Origin: Amycolatopsis sp. WQ 127309
GTDB lineage: Bacteria; Actinomycetota; Actinomycetes; Mycobacteriales; Pseudonocardiaceae
Length of the DNA stretch: 64,000 nucleotides
Direction: 5' to 3'
Assembly (NCBI RefSeq): GCF_023023025.1
Contig: NZ_CP095481.1
Location: 2,046,001 to 2,110,000, forward strand
The translations under genes and the position numbers were made by a program. Shown piece by piece: positions 1 through 8,039 of this stretch; within the stretch, counting starts at the first letter, position 1; the number at the start of each line of letters is the position of its first letter. Below the pieces are notes generated by a model, which was not told where the DNA came from, did no database searches, and saw nothing but the letters and a program-made list of their open reading frames with translations.

Positions 1-1
1 C

Positions 2-1174
2 TGGACGACAACACCGCGCGAGATCGTGGACATCTCGGTGCTGAGCACCCAGGAGAAGCAGGACTTCGGCGGAGTGAGCATCTGCCTGGGCGAGGTAGCG
101 GTGACATCCCAAGTAGTGGGCTACCTGCGACGACGCCCATCGGGCGAGGTGCTGGACTCGACACCGTTGGACCTGCCGGAGCAAAGCCTCCACACGCGGG
201 CGGTCTGGTACACGATCTCGTCGCACCTGCTCGGCCCTAGCGAGCCCCCACGCGCAGCGGCCCTGGGTTCGGGCGACCGCGGCGCGGCCGAGCGGGCCTC
301 GGGTGGCGTGGGTTCGAGCGACCGGAATCCGCCCGGACGGCAGTCGGGCGACCGTGAGGTGACCGAGCGAGATTCGGGCGACCGTGCCTCGATCACTCAG
401 GATTCCGCTGACCATGCGGCCGCAGTTCGAGATTCAGGCGGCCAGAATTCGGCCGACCGCCGTGCGGTCACTCGCGAGACCATCATCGGCGGCTTGGACT
501 CCGGCGACCGGAATGAGCGCGGCCAGGAATCGGGCGACCGTGGCGTCGTTGATCGAGATTCGGGTGACCGCAGGCTTGCCGAGCGGGATTCGGCCGATCG
601 CGAGACCGTCGTCGGCGAGCCGGTGATGGTCGGCTCGGGTGAGGCCGTCCGCGGATCTGGGGCCGATGGCGAGGCGGGGACCGGGGGCCATCGGGTGGGG
701 ACCGAATCTGCGGGGACGGTGGGGACCGGGGAGGAAACCCTGGCGAACGGTCGGGGGCCCGTTCACGAGGGTGGCAGGACACCGGGGGGTGCCGGATTGG
801 TTCCGGCACGGGTCCCCGGTGCCCTGCATGCCGCCGAGCACGCGGCGATCGGCCTGCTACCGCTTTTTGCTACGTGCGACCGATGGGACATCGGCGGGGT
901 GAGTACCGCGTGGCACGAAGACACCGGGGAGGCAACGGTGTTCGTGCACGACGGCCATCCCGGGGGTGCGGGATTTGCCGAGCGCGGTTATGCCGCGATT
1001 GTCCCGTGGCTGGTCGCAACGCGGGAGGCGATCGTCTCCTGCGAGTGCCCGACGGGATGCCCGTCCTGCGTTCAGTCGCCGAAGTGCGGGAACGGCAACG
1101 AACCGCTGGACAAGGCGGGGGCGGTGGCAGTTCTCGGAACCGTGCTCGGGGCATTGCGTCAACACGGCGCCTAG
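2..1174 (+). CDS. DEAD/DEAH-box helicase, C-terminal part (5' end outside window)
   Basis: This is the C-terminal third of a large helicase; the reading frame is open from the first bases, so the start lies upstream. The end carries a cysteine cluster ([20 protein letters not shown]) typical of the zinc-binding DUF1998-type domain found at the C terminus of the helicases that sit beside actinobacterial tad loci (TIGR03817-like, Rv3649 in M. tuberculosis). The conserved parts on either side (a WYTIS region near the start, and [24 protein letters not shown]) are separated by about 180 residues of hydrophilic repeat that other members are not known to carry. It converges on the next gene. Role in DNA or RNA unwinding is family knowledge; the substrate is unknown. 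Confidence 0.85.
   Translation, partial: WTTTPREIVDISVLSTQEKQDFGGVSICLGEVAVTSQVVGYLRRRPSGEVLDSTPLDLPEQSLHTRAVWYTISSHLLGPSEPPRAAALGSGDRGAAERASGGVGSSDRNPPGRQSGDREVTERDSGDRASITQDSADHAAAVRDSGGQNSADRRAVTRETIIGGLDSGDRNERGQESGDRGVVDRDSGDRRLAERDSADRETVVGEPVMVGSGEAVRGSGADGEAGTGGHRVGTESAGTVGTGEETLANGRGPVHEGGRTPGGAGLVPARVPGALHAAEHAAIGLLPLFATCDRWDIGGVSTAWHEDTGEATVFVHDGHPGGAGFAERGYAAIVPWLVATREAIVSCECPTGCPSCVQSPKCGNGNEPLDKAGAVAVLGTVLGALRQHGA
269..619 (+). repeat. Degenerate 30-bp coding repeat (SGDR decapeptides) inside the helicase
   Basis: About nine imperfect copies of a ten-residue unit of the form SGDRxxxxRD follow one another, for example [50 protein letters not shown]. At DNA level the core is ttcgggcgaccg recurring every 30 bases, with a few longer spacers. 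It stays in frame with the helicase and is followed by a Gly-rich stretch. It looks like a minisatellite expanded within a surface loop of the DUF1998-like domain. Confidence 0.85.
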
Positions 1175-1259
1175 AACGGCCACTCAGTGGTCCATGGAGT
1201 TGTGTCCTGCTCCGCCTCGGCCGGGCTGGGACCGGCCTGGGGCGGTGATTCGGAGTGGC

Positions 1260-1877
1260 TCAGGCCGCAGTGGTCTGAACCAGCAGGGCGGCGTCGGCGC
1301 CGGCCAGTGCACGGACGAGCACGTCGTGCACCTCGGTCGCGTCCGGCAGCTGCCAGCCGCAGACCTCGGGCTTGACGCGCCAGTGCACGACACCGTGCTG
1401 GAACGGCGAGGGAGGCAGCGGGATCCAGCTGTCCTTGCCGTGCCACTGGATCGTGGCGCGGGAGGCGAGCTCCGCCGGGATGCTGTCGGCGGCGGTGGTG
1501 AGGAAGAGCCAGCGGCCGTTCGGCAGCGCGATGATGGGCGCGGGGTGGCCGAGGGCGCGGAGCAGGCGGCAGGCGCGCTTGCCGAGTTCGTCGTCGACCT
1601 CGATGGCGTCGAGCACGGTGCCGGTCGCGACGAGCAGGCTGTGGGTGCGGTCGGAGAACCAGGTGGCGACCTCGTGGGCGTGGGTGCCGATCTGCTCGCG
1701 CCAGTTGTCACTGGCCGGAACGGGACGGCGCCAGGTGAGGTCGTCGCCCTCGGTGAGCGGCGCGGGGTTGACGCCCGGCAGCACCGGCCAGCCACGCCAG
1801 GCGAGACCGATCGCCTCCGCCCGCATTTCGATGCGGAAGGCGCCGCGCCAGCTGTCCGGCCAATTCGCGTCCAACAT
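1260..1877 (-). CDS. Bifunctional DNA primase/polymerase-like protein (short)
   Basis: A 205-residue protein resembling the short actinobacterial proteins annotated as prim-pol N-terminal domain (archaeo-eukaryotic primase fold). The N terminus has the family-like phrase EAIGLAWRGWPVLPG, and later LPNGRWLFL. The acidic metal-binding pair expected for a catalytic prim-pol is not obvious; the best match is DAIEVD near the middle, so it may be a non-catalytic relative. The start at MLDANW was chosen because AGGAAAG lies 3-9 bases upstream; an earlier in-frame ATG would add 21 unrelated residues. It is monocistronic and convergent with the helicase. Partner replication proteins are not visible here. 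Confidence 0.65.
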   Translation of the reverse strand: MLDANWPDSWRGAFRIEMRAEAIGLAWRGWPVLPGVNPAPLTEGDDLTWRRPVPASDNWREQIGTHAHEVATWFSDRTHSLLVATGTVLDAIEVDDELGKRACRLLRALGHPAPIIALPNGRWLFLTTAADSIPAELASRATIQWHGKDSWIPLPPSPFQHGVVHWRVKPEVCGWQLPDATEVHDVLVRALAGADAALLVQTTAA

Positions 1878-2546
1878 GTCTTTCCTGCCTGTGAGGTCTG
1901 GTTCGTCGCGACCCCCCGAGACCCTGCCGTGGTGTCGCACGTCTCACTTAACGGCAAGTTGCACATTGCCCGGAACCCCCACGCGACAACCGGTGGTTAC
2001 GGGGCGATGAGCGCCCAGTAGTCCCTACGCCGGACCGAACGGACTGGCGGGCCTCCGACGGTGAACGGCAGGCAAACAAAGACCGTTCGTCGCGGTGAAC
2101 CCCAGGATCGGCACCCGTCGGAGGCCTCACAGGGCTCACACAGGCCACCCATCAGCCCAGGTGGGAGAGGGTTTTGACCGCTCACCGTGCACCGATGACC
2201 GCTGCGCGTGACCAACCACCGCTCATCGCGCGGCCTAGCCGCCGCGCCGGTCACCCCCGCATACCGACCGGTCGGCGTCCGCCGGTCGACCCCGCCGGCG
2301 AGTCAGCCCGATGGAAGGCGAGCGGCGATTCCGGGTGGCGCATCGCCGGTGCGGCGGGTCCCCGCTGGTTGGCGCGTTGGTGAACGGCCAGTCACTTGGC
2401 GCCCGTCGGCCGCCGCAGCTGTTCATCGCATGTGACACGGGTCGAGTCTCTTGTTCGGCGATCGCGGGCGGCGGCCAGCGGTCGGCATGAACAGCAGTTG
2501 GGCTTCGCCAGGCGTGGGTGGCCGGTGTGGGGCCGGGTCAGGGTGG
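1878..2546. other. Intergenic region of 669 bp without a convincing gene
   Basis: Short open frames exist on both strands but none has coding-like composition, a good ribosome site or a recognisable product. A perfect 12-base palindrome (CCGACCGGTCGG) lies at 2264-2275. The left part must hold the promoter of the prim-pol-like gene. No riboswitch or tRNA was recognised. The right edge is the downstream region of the tad operon, and I see no clear terminator there. Confidence 0.5.
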
Positions 2547-3017
2547 TTAGTCGACGGGGCCTGCTCGGGCGTGGGCTGATGGGGCGGGTAGTCCGGCGAA
2601 CTTCGAGTTTGGGGCTTCTACCTCGATCAGGGCGTCCAGTCTTTGCCAGCGGCAGGTCAGGAGCGTGACTCCCATGCGTTCGGTCACCCAGCGGGCGCGG
2701 CCGCAGGCTTTGTCCGGTCCCTCTGATGCGTGTGATGCCGCTGCTAGGGCTCCCAGGTCGGCTGCCGATTCGACCTGGTGCCGGGCGATGGTCACCGTGC
2801 TCAGCCAGAGGCCGAGCACTGCTATGCCCGTTAGCGCCGCGACTGCCACTGCCGTCCAGATTGTCGCCGCTCCGCTGTCCGCCTCCGTGGTGGAGCCGGC
2901 TCGGCGGCTATGCGTCCGCGTGGTTGCCGCTGTGCGGCGGCGCGTCTTGGCGGCAGGGCGGCCGGCGGTGCGCGGCCTGTGTTGTGTTCGGGCCCTCTGG
3001 TTGTCAGCGTGAGGCAT
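2547..3017 (-). CDS. TadE-like pseudopilin of the helicase/secretion neighbourhood (Rv3654c-like)
   Basis: Last gene of the tad operon. It has a strongly basic, Arg/Thr-rich N-terminal stretch of about 45 residues, then DSGAATIWTAVAV leading into one long membrane helix (to about residue 75), and an extracytoplasmic tail. The Gly before the helix fits a prepilin-type processing site, as in TIGR03816 proteins. M. tuberculosis Rv3654c is shorter and lacks such a long basic leader, so the leader is unusual, but ATG 3017 is the only good start and has AGAGG upstream. It overlaps the end of the next upstream gene by 14 bases, implying coupled translation. Probable minor pilin or assembly component; exact role unknown. 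Confidence 0.75.
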   Translation of the reverse strand: MPHADNQRARTQHRPRTAGRPAAKTRRRTAATTRTHSRRAGSTTEADSGAATIWTAVAVAALTGIAVLGLWLSTVTIARHQVESAADLGALAAASHASEGPDKACGRARWVTERMGVTLLTCRWQRLDALIEVEAPNSKFAGLPAPSAHARAGPVD

Positions 3018-3363
3018 TGCGGGCCTCTGTGCCTGGCTCGGCCAGGGCGTACGCCGTCGCCTTCAAGGTGATCATCGGCAGGAGGCTGTCGGCTGGGTGG
3101 GCTGCCACCCTGACCGTGATTTCTTCGCCCGTGCGCTGGACGTCGAGGGTTGCTCCCGGTGGTGCGATCTGGTGGACCGCCGCCTCGGCCTGGGTGGGTT
3201 GGCCTCTGGCCAGGAGGCGCGCTGCCTCTCGTGCCGCGTCTGTGCAGTGCAGCTGGGCTGTCACCATCGTCGTTGCCGCCAACAGCAACAGCCCCAGCAC
3301 TGTGAGGCCGGCCAGCCCGAGTGCTGCCTCGACTGTGACCGAGCCTTCGTCGCGGCGGGTCAT
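3004..3363 (-). CDS. TadE family pilus protein (Rv3655c-like)
   Basis: A 119-residue TadE-type pseudopilin. After a short cytoplasmic N terminus comes EGSVTVEAALG, matching the class III prepilin motif with cleavage after Gly and Glu at +5, then a membrane helix (about residues 7-32) and an extracytoplasmic domain. The ATG at 3363 overlaps the stop of the preceding pilin gene (ATGA), so it is preferred over an in-frame start 42 bases upstream that would lie wholly inside that gene. TadE-like proteins are assembly or minor components of Flp/Tad pili. The prepilin peptidase needed to process it is not in the window. Confidence 0.85.
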   Translation of the reverse strand: MTRRDEGSVTVEAALGLAGLTVLGLLLLAATTMVTAQLHCTDAAREAARLLARGQPTQAEAAVHQIAPPGATLDVQRTGEEITVRVAAHPADSLLPMITLKATAYALAEPGTEARNASR

Positions 3364-3536
3364 GACGGGACCGACAAGGCCTTCATGACCAGGCTTGTCA
3401 GCCACGAGACGACCGAGTCGCCCGTGAGCAGGGTGTAGAGGACGGCCGCGAAGGCCGCTACCGCGACCGTGACGATGGCGTACTCGACCGTTGTGGAGCC
3501 GTCGTCGTCGGTGGGACGTCGGTGGGGCGTGTTCAT
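3360..3536 (-). CDS. Flp-type major pilin, DUF4244 family (Rv3656c-like)
   Basis: A 58-residue protein that is easily missed because of its size. It begins MNTPHRRPTDDDGSTTVEYA, in which G|STTVEY is a textbook Flp prepilin cleavage site (Glu +5, Tyr +6), followed by a hydrophobic helix and a short tail ending ALSVPS. This is the expected structural subunit of the Tad pilus, placed between the TadC-like and TadE-like genes as in mycobacteria. Its stop overlaps the TadE ATG. A 24-base gap separates it from the upstream membrane gene. Confidence 0.88.
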   Translation of the reverse strand: MNTPHRRPTDDDGSTTVEYAIVTVAVAAFAAVLYTLLTGDSVVSWLTSLVMKALSVPS

Positions 3537-3560
3537 GGGGGATTCCCTTCGATAAAGAGG

Positions 3561-4286
3561 TCAGAAGAGGGGGCCGAGACGGGCGGCCAGGCCCAGGACG
3601 ACCGGCAGGACGCCCAGGCAGAAGAAGGCGGGCAGGAAAAGCAGACCCACCGGCAGGGCCAGCGCCACTCCGGCTCGTTCGGCGCGTTCCTCGGCCTCGG
3701 TGGCCAGTTCCTCGCGGAACCGCTCGGCGAGGTCGGCGGCGGCCGTGGCGAACGCCGCGCCCGAGCGGGACGTGCGGATCGCCGCGATCGCCAGTTCATC
3801 GAGGCCCGGGAGCGCCTGCACCGGTGCCCAGGCTTCGCCTGGCTCCGAGCCGAGGGCGAGCAAGGCCGCGGCTGATCGCAACGCCTTGGCTGCCTCGGTG
3901 GGTGCGGCACCGGAGACCGCGTCGAGCGCCGTCGGGACCGGGAGGCCCGCTCGCAGGCAAGCCGCGAGGAGGTCGAGCGTGCCCGCTAGCCGGAGTCTGG
4001 TGGCGATGTCGGCCGCGGGTGCGCGCGGTCGCCGGGAACGGCCGATCGCCCACCAGCCGGCGGCGGTCACGAGCGCACCCACGACGATCCCGGCCAGGCC
4101 GCCGACGAGTACGGCCAGCGAGACGCCGCCCAAGGTCGTCGCGATGTGCGGGACTGCGCCCGGCCACTCGCGAACGGGCTCGGGTGCTCGGGCGACCCGC
4201 AGCCAAGCGAACCGCCGGACCGCGACGGCGTCGGTCGGCCAGGTGACGACCGCGCCGGCGAACAGCAGGAGTGCCGCCGCGTTCAT
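3561..4286 (-). CDS. Type II/Tad secretion F-domain membrane protein, TadC-like (Rv3657c-like)
   Basis: A 241-residue integral membrane protein with N-terminal helices (starting MNAAALLLFAGAVVTW), a cytoplasmic helical segment carrying the F-domain pattern LRAGLPVPTALDAV and an ERFREELATEAEERAERAG stretch, and two C-terminal helices. It is one of the paired inner-membrane platform proteins of the Tad pilus machine. The ATG overlaps the stop of the TadB-like gene (ATGA). A much longer in-frame extension exists upstream but it runs antiparallel to no signal and through the TadB-like gene in the wrong frame, so it was rejected. Confidence 0.85.
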   Translation of the reverse strand: MNAAALLLFAGAVVTWPTDAVAVRRFAWLRVARAPEPVREWPGAVPHIATTLGGVSLAVLVGGLAGIVVGALVTAAGWWAIGRSRRPRAPAADIATRLRLAGTLDLLAACLRAGLPVPTALDAVSGAAPTEAAKALRSAAALLALGSEPGEAWAPVQALPGLDELAIAAIRTSRSGAAFATAAADLAERFREELATEAEERAERAGVALALPVGLLFLPAFFCLGVLPVVLGLAARLGPLF

Positions 4287-5050
4287 CGGAGCCGTACTCG
4301 GCCGGTCAGGGCGCGGCACCAGGCCGTTCCCGCCCAGAGCAGGACGCTGCCCAGGACCAGGAGGAGCTGCCCTGGCGTGCTTTCGATCAACACCGACAGC
4401 GGTGACGCGCCCATCGCCTGCCCGAGGAGCACGCACAGCACCGGGAGGCCGGTGAGCACCGCCGCGCTCGATTGCGGGCCGGCCAGTTTCGCGCGCATCC
4501 GGCGGGCGTACGCCAGCGCGGCTTCGGCGTCGCGGCGGGCGGCGTCCAGGACGTCGGCCATCGGCAGGCCGTAACGCCTGCCCAACGTCCACGCCGTGGC
4601 CAGCTCCGGGATGGCCGGTGCTCGCAGCTCGCCGTCCAGACGGGCCGCGGCCGCCAAGGCTCGCAAGTCCGCCGAAACCGCGGGGACGACTTCGGCGGCG
4701 GCCTCCGCCGCGGTCACCGGGTGGGCTCCGGCGCGCAGCTCGGCGACCATCGTCCGCAACGCGGTCGCCGTGTGCGCGGCCATCGCGAGGTCCCGGTTCG
4801 CGCGGCGGTGGGCCTGCCATTCCTGGCGCCACGCCAGCGTCAGCACTCCGACGGCGACAGCGCCGCCGACTCCGGCGAGCAGACCCGCCAGCGCGGCGGG
4901 GAGCAGCCAGCGGACGACCGGCCACAGCTCGGGCAGCCGGCTGCGGGACTTCGGCGCCGGCTGTTCCACCACGGCCTGCAGCCGGTCCGGCGCCGCGGGC
5001 CAGCACGCCAGGGCCGCGCCGACGCACAGCGGGAGCCACGCGGTGATCAT
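4283..5050 (-). CDS. Type II/Tad secretion F-domain membrane protein, TadB-like (Rv3658c-like)
   Basis: A 255-residue partner of the TadC-like protein. It has an N-terminal helix, a central helix pair around residues 48-75, a cytoplasmic F-domain with MVAELRAGAHPVTAAEAAAE, and two C-terminal membrane helices. Together the two proteins form the platform on which the TadA ATPase acts. It overlaps the downstream gene by four bases and is separated from the ATPase gene upstream by 46 bases, the only real gap in the core of the operon. Confidence 0.85.
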   Translation of the reverse strand: MITAWLPLCVGAALACWPAAPDRLQAVVEQPAPKSRSRLPELWPVVRWLLPAALAGLLAGVGGAVAVGVLTLAWRQEWQAHRRANRDLAMAAHTATALRTMVAELRAGAHPVTAAEAAAEVVPAVSADLRALAAAARLDGELRAPAIPELATAWTLGRRYGLPMADVLDAARRDAEAALAYARRMRAKLAGPQSSAAVLTGLPVLCVLLGQAMGASPLSVLIESTPGQLLLVLGSVLLWAGTAWCRALTGRVRLR

Positions 5051-5096
5051 CGGTCTCTCCTTCGACGGTGCGGGAAACGTTGTCCAGCAAGCAAAG

Positions 5097-6248
5097 TCAG
5101 CACGTGAGGGATCCCGTCGTCACGAAGAGGTGGCGGTCGACCGTCCAGCGGCCCGCGCGCCACACCGGCACCACCCGCGCGCGGCCGTGCTCGCCGCGGA
5201 GCACGCCGACTTCGGCGAGACGGCGTCGGCCGCCTGGCTCGCGTCGCATGTGGAGCACGACGCGGACCGCCGCGACGAGCTGGCTGTGCACGGCGTCACG
5301 GCCCAGCCCGCCGAGTGCGGCCAGCGCCTCGATGCGGGCGGGCACCTCGGCCGGGGAGTTGGCGTGGAGCGTGCAGGCGCCGCCGTCGTGGCCGGTGTTC
5401 AGGGCGGTGAGCAGGGCGCCGACCTCGGCGCCGCGGACCTCGCCGACGACCAGCCGGTCGGGGCGCATGCGCAAGGCCTGGCGCACCAGCTCGGGCAGGC
5501 CGACCGCGCCCGCACCCTCCACGTTGGCCGGCCGGGCGACGAGGCCGACGAACTGCGGGTGCGCGGGCTGCAGCTCACCGGCGTCCTCGACGCAGACGAT
5601 CCGCTCGCCCGGGTCGACGGCGCCGAGGAGCGCGGCCAGCAGGGTGGTCTTGCCCGCGCCGGTGCCGCCGGTGACGAGGAACGCCATTCGCCGCGCCACG
5701 ACGTGCTCCAGCAGTTTCGCGCCGCTCGCGTCGAACGCGCCGAGCTCTTGCAGTGCGGCGAGGTCGTGCGTGGCCGGGCGGAGGACGCGCAGGGACAGGC
5801 AGGTGCCGTTGGCCGCGACCGGCGGGAGGACGGCGTGCACGCGGATGCGCCCGTGCGGGCCGGATCCGGGGAGCCAGCCGTCCACATAGGGCTGTGCGTC
5901 GTCGAGGCGGCGGCCGGCCGCCAGCGCGAGGCGCTGGGCCAGGCGGCGGACGGATTCCTCGCCTTCGAAGCGGATTCCGGTGCGGGTGAGGCCGTGCGGG
6001 CCGTCCGTCCAGACCTCGTCCGGGCCGGTGACGAGGACGTCGGTGGTCGCCGGGTCGTCGAGGAGCGGGGCCAGCGGGCCGGCACCGACGAACTCGTCGC
6101 GGGCCTGGCGGACGGCGTCGAGCACGGCGTCGTGGCCGAGGGCGCCGCCCGCTTCGGCACGGACCGCGGTCGCGACGGCGACCGGGTCGGCTTGGCGGCG
6201 GTCGCCGGCGAGGCGGTTGCGGACGCGGTCCACGAAGTCGGTCGTCAT
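5097..6248 (-). CDS. tadA: TadA/CpaF-type secretion ATPase (Rv3659c-like)
   Basis: A 383-residue cytoplasmic hexameric ATPase that powers assembly of the Flp pilus. Visible motifs are Walker A GGTGAGKTT (194-202), an Asp box in CVEDAGELQP, Walker B-like LVVGEVRGAEV (266-276) and the His box NTGHDGGACTLHANS (284-298), all expected for the VirB11/PulE superfamily. Length fits the TIGR03819 group tied to the helicase neighbourhood. Its ATG overlaps the stop of a 56-codon gene. Energy supplier for the TadB/TadC platform encoded just downstream. Confidence 0.93.
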   Translation of the reverse strand: MTTDFVDRVRNRLAGDRRQADPVAVATAVRAEAGGALGHDAVLDAVRQARDEFVGAGPLAPLLDDPATTDVLVTGPDEVWTDGPHGLTRTGIRFEGEESVRRLAQRLALAAGRRLDDAQPYVDGWLPGSGPHGRIRVHAVLPPVAANGTCLSLRVLRPATHDLAALQELGAFDASGAKLLEHVVARRMAFLVTGGTGAGKTTLLAALLGAVDPGERIVCVEDAGELQPAHPQFVGLVARPANVEGAGAVGLPELVRQALRMRPDRLVVGEVRGAEVGALLTALNTGHDGGACTLHANSPAEVPARIEALAALGGLGRDAVHSQLVAAVRVVLHMRREPGGRRRLAEVGVLRGEHGRARVVPVWRAGRWTVDRHLFVTTGSLTC

Positions 6249-6415
6249 GGGTGCACCGCCTTGGGCTGGGAGGGCGGCCGGGGCGGGGAGCTGCGGGGTG
6301 GGAACAGCTCCAGGAACTGCTTCACGCTCGCTGTGTTGCGGCCGGCCAGGGTCAGGATCGTCGGGAGCAGGAGGTCACCCACTCGGGTCGGGGATGTCGG
6401 CAGACCTGACGTCAT
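6245..6415 (-). CDS. Small 56-residue protein coupled between ssd and tadA
   Basis: This short frame starts with an ATG that overlaps the ssd stop codon (ATGA) and ends with a TGA that overlaps the tadA ATG (again ATGA). Such double overlap is strong evidence for translation. The product begins MTSGLPTSPTRVGDLLLPTI, contains a segment LAGRNTASVKQFLELFPP that could form an amphipathic helix, and ends in a Pro/Ser/Arg-rich tail. I do not recognise it. In M. tuberculosis I know of no gene at this place. It may be a small assembly or regulatory factor of the pilus system, or a translational bridge keeping ribosomes on the operon mRNA. Confidence 0.6.
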   Translation of the reverse strand: MTSGLPTSPTRVGDLLLPTILTLAGRNTASVKQFLELFPPRSSPPRPPSQPKAVHP

Positions 6416-7485
6416 CGGGTCGCCGCCCGGGCTTCGCGGCGGGCCACCGACAGGACGTCCGCTGCCGCTGTGGACAAGGGCCCGGTCTGCTTGGCCGGGA
6501 ACTCGCCGCGCTCCACGGCCGCCGGCAGGCCTCGTTCCAAGGGCATCGAGGCCAGCAGGGGTGGCCCGAGGAGGCCGGCCGTCTGGGCGGGTGAGACTCC
6601 GGAGCGGGACCGTCCACACGCGACCACCCCCAGGCGGGCCGTCAGCTCCGACAGCCCGCGCAGCACCTGCTTCGCCGCCATGCACGCGCGGAACTCCACC
6701 GGGACCACGAGCACCACCAGGTCGGCCACCGTGACCGCTTCCAACGCCGCGTCACCCAAGGTGCGCGGGAGGTCGCAGACCACCGTGCGGCCCGCGCGGC
6801 GGCCCGCAGTGAGGACCGCCGACAGCGACTCCACCCCCGGGCCCTCACCTTCCCGGCCGCACGCCAGCACCGGGAGGCTGCCGCCTCGATGACGGCGCTG
6901 GGGCAGCGCGGCGGCCAGCGCCGGTACCGACACCCGGCCGCTCAGCCGGACCTCGGACCAGCGCGGGCCGGGCGTCTTCTCCAGGCCGAGCAACAGATCC
7001 AGACCGCCGCCCAGCGGATCGCAGTCCACGAGCAGCGCGCCGCCGGGGTCGCGGTCGGCCGCCAGCGCGAGGGTCGCGGCGAAGACGGACGCGCCCGCGC
7101 CGCCGCGGCCGCCGACCACACCGAGCACCAGCCCGGCCTGCTCGGCCGGCGTCTCGACGACGTCCGCGAACGCCCCCGCGAGCTCGGTCTCCTCCTCCGG
7201 CAACGAGATCACGCGCTCGACGCCGACGCGGAACGCGTGCTCCCACGTCCTCGGCTCCGGGGTGCCCTTGCAGACCAGGAGGATCCCGCCACGCCGGGGC
7301 AGCGAGGGTGGCCGCAACGCCGTTTCCTCGTCGAGGACCACCAGCGGTGCCCGGGCCCACTGCCCGCCGGCCGCGGTCAGGTCCGGGGCGCGGTCGAGCT
7401 CGCAGCCCGCCACCGCGGCCACGCGCAGAATCTCGTCGAGCACGGTTTCGTCCGTGGCGACCACGAGCGGTCGTTCCCCCGCCAT
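6412..7485 (-). CDS. ssd: CpaE-like/septum site-determining protein Ssd (Rv3660c-like)
   Basis: First gene of the tad operon, 357 residues. An N-terminal receiver-like region (about 1-125) precedes a MinD/ParA-type ATPase domain starting GVVGGRGGAGASVFAATLA; the deviant Walker A has Ala where the catalytic Lys-Thr is usual (GGRGGAGAS), as in many CpaE/Ssd proteins. DCDPLGGGLDLLLG and CDLPRTLGD follow. CpaE localises Tad pili, and Ssd in mycobacteria affects septum formation. ATG 7485 is preceded by GGGGAGGAAC. The upstream region holds two perfect DnaA boxes. It shares coupled translation with the small gene below it. Confidence 0.88.
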   Translation of the reverse strand: MAGERPLVVATDETVLDEILRVAAVAGCELDRAPDLTAAGGQWARAPLVVLDEETALRPPSLPRRGGILLVCKGTPEPRTWEHAFRVGVERVISLPEEETELAGAFADVVETPAEQAGLVLGVVGGRGGAGASVFAATLALAADRDPGGALLVDCDPLGGGLDLLLGLEKTPGPRWSEVRLSGRVSVPALAAALPQRRHRGGSLPVLACGREGEGPGVESLSAVLTAGRRAGRTVVCDLPRTLGDAALEAVTVADLVVLVVPVEFRACMAAKQVLRGLSELTARLGVVACGRSRSGVSPAQTAGLLGPPLLASMPLERGLPAAVERGEFPAKQTGPLSTAAADVLSVARREARAATR

Positions 7486-7578
7486 GTGTTCCTCCCCCGT
7501 CGTCGGTGCGGGCCTCGGATGGCCCGGTTCCACCGTCGCGGCGGGGGGCTTGGGGGCACAACGGGTCGGGGGCCGGGC

Positions 7579-7605
7579 TGTGGACAACCGGGGGGATGTG
7601 GACAA
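7579..7605. promoter_or_regulatory. Pair of perfect DnaA boxes upstream of ssd
   Basis: TTGTCCACA, the actinobacterial DnaA-box consensus, occurs twice on the minus strand (7579-7587 and 7597-7605), centre to centre 18 bases apart, about 100 bases upstream of the ssd start. A third copy lies at 6469-6477 inside the 3' end of ssd. Two perfect copies within 27 bases of 70% GC DNA are unlikely by chance. Confidence 0.6.
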
Positions 7606-7777
7606 CTGCCGCCGGGGAACGGCTCGCGCGCCGGTTCTGTCGGTGGGGCGTGGCAAGATCGCGGCGGCACCCGCGTCGCCATAGACCCGACGGGAAAAGA
7701 TTTCCGGAAAGGCGAATGGCGCGACAGAACCGTCCGGCGATTCGGAACCCGGGCTCGCGAAAGGCGAGCGGGAGGTT

Positions 7778-7870
7778 AAGAAGGCGGCCCCCGCCAGGGG
7801 GGAGGGACGGGGGCCGCCAAGGGTTCAGCCCCGGGGGGTCGGACTGAACCGGCCCGGTTGGACACCGGGC
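7778..7870 (-). ncRNA. 6C small RNA (B11 homologue)
   Basis: On the minus strand three stem-loops follow in 93 bases: stem GCCCGGT/ACCGGGC (7870-7852), stem GGTTCAG/CTGAACC (7850-7822) with CCCCCC in its loop, and an 11-bp stem GGCGGCCCCCG (7818-7783) also with CCCCCC in its loop, followed by TTCTT. Two hairpins each exposing six cytosines define the actinobacterial 6C RNA, and its place between the Rv3660c and Rv3661 homologues, minus strand, 93 nt, is exactly that of B11 in M. tuberculosis. A -10 element TACAGT (7882-7877) puts the first base at the start of the first stem. The C-rich loops are thought to pair with G-rich ribosome sites of target mRNAs; the last hairpin doubles as terminator. 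Confidence 0.9.
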
Positions 7871-8039
7871 TCCCTCACTGTAACTCCGCCGGACGCCCGG
7901 GAGCCCAGCGGGCGAGGCACACAGTTCGGTAACGGCATCGCGCGTCGAAAGTCCCTTCCTGTCATGGATTTTCCGGCGACACGACGCGCTTGTGGTGGAT
8001 CAACGGGACGCGTCGCGATCAAGCTCTTATCCTGGACAC

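Noticed and set aside
1878..2546. Small genes or a riboswitch in the 669-base spacer
   Set aside because: Short frames on both strands lack ribosome sites and coding-like composition; no known riboswitch core was seen.
3561..5090. Long version of the TadC-like protein (509 residues)
   Set aside because: The N-terminal half is the TadB-like gene read in the wrong frame; the true start at 4286 overlaps the TadB stop.
4596..6734. A 712-codon plus-strand frame across the tad operon
   Set aside because: It lies opposite tadB, tadA and ssd, which have clear motifs; the translation has no family features.
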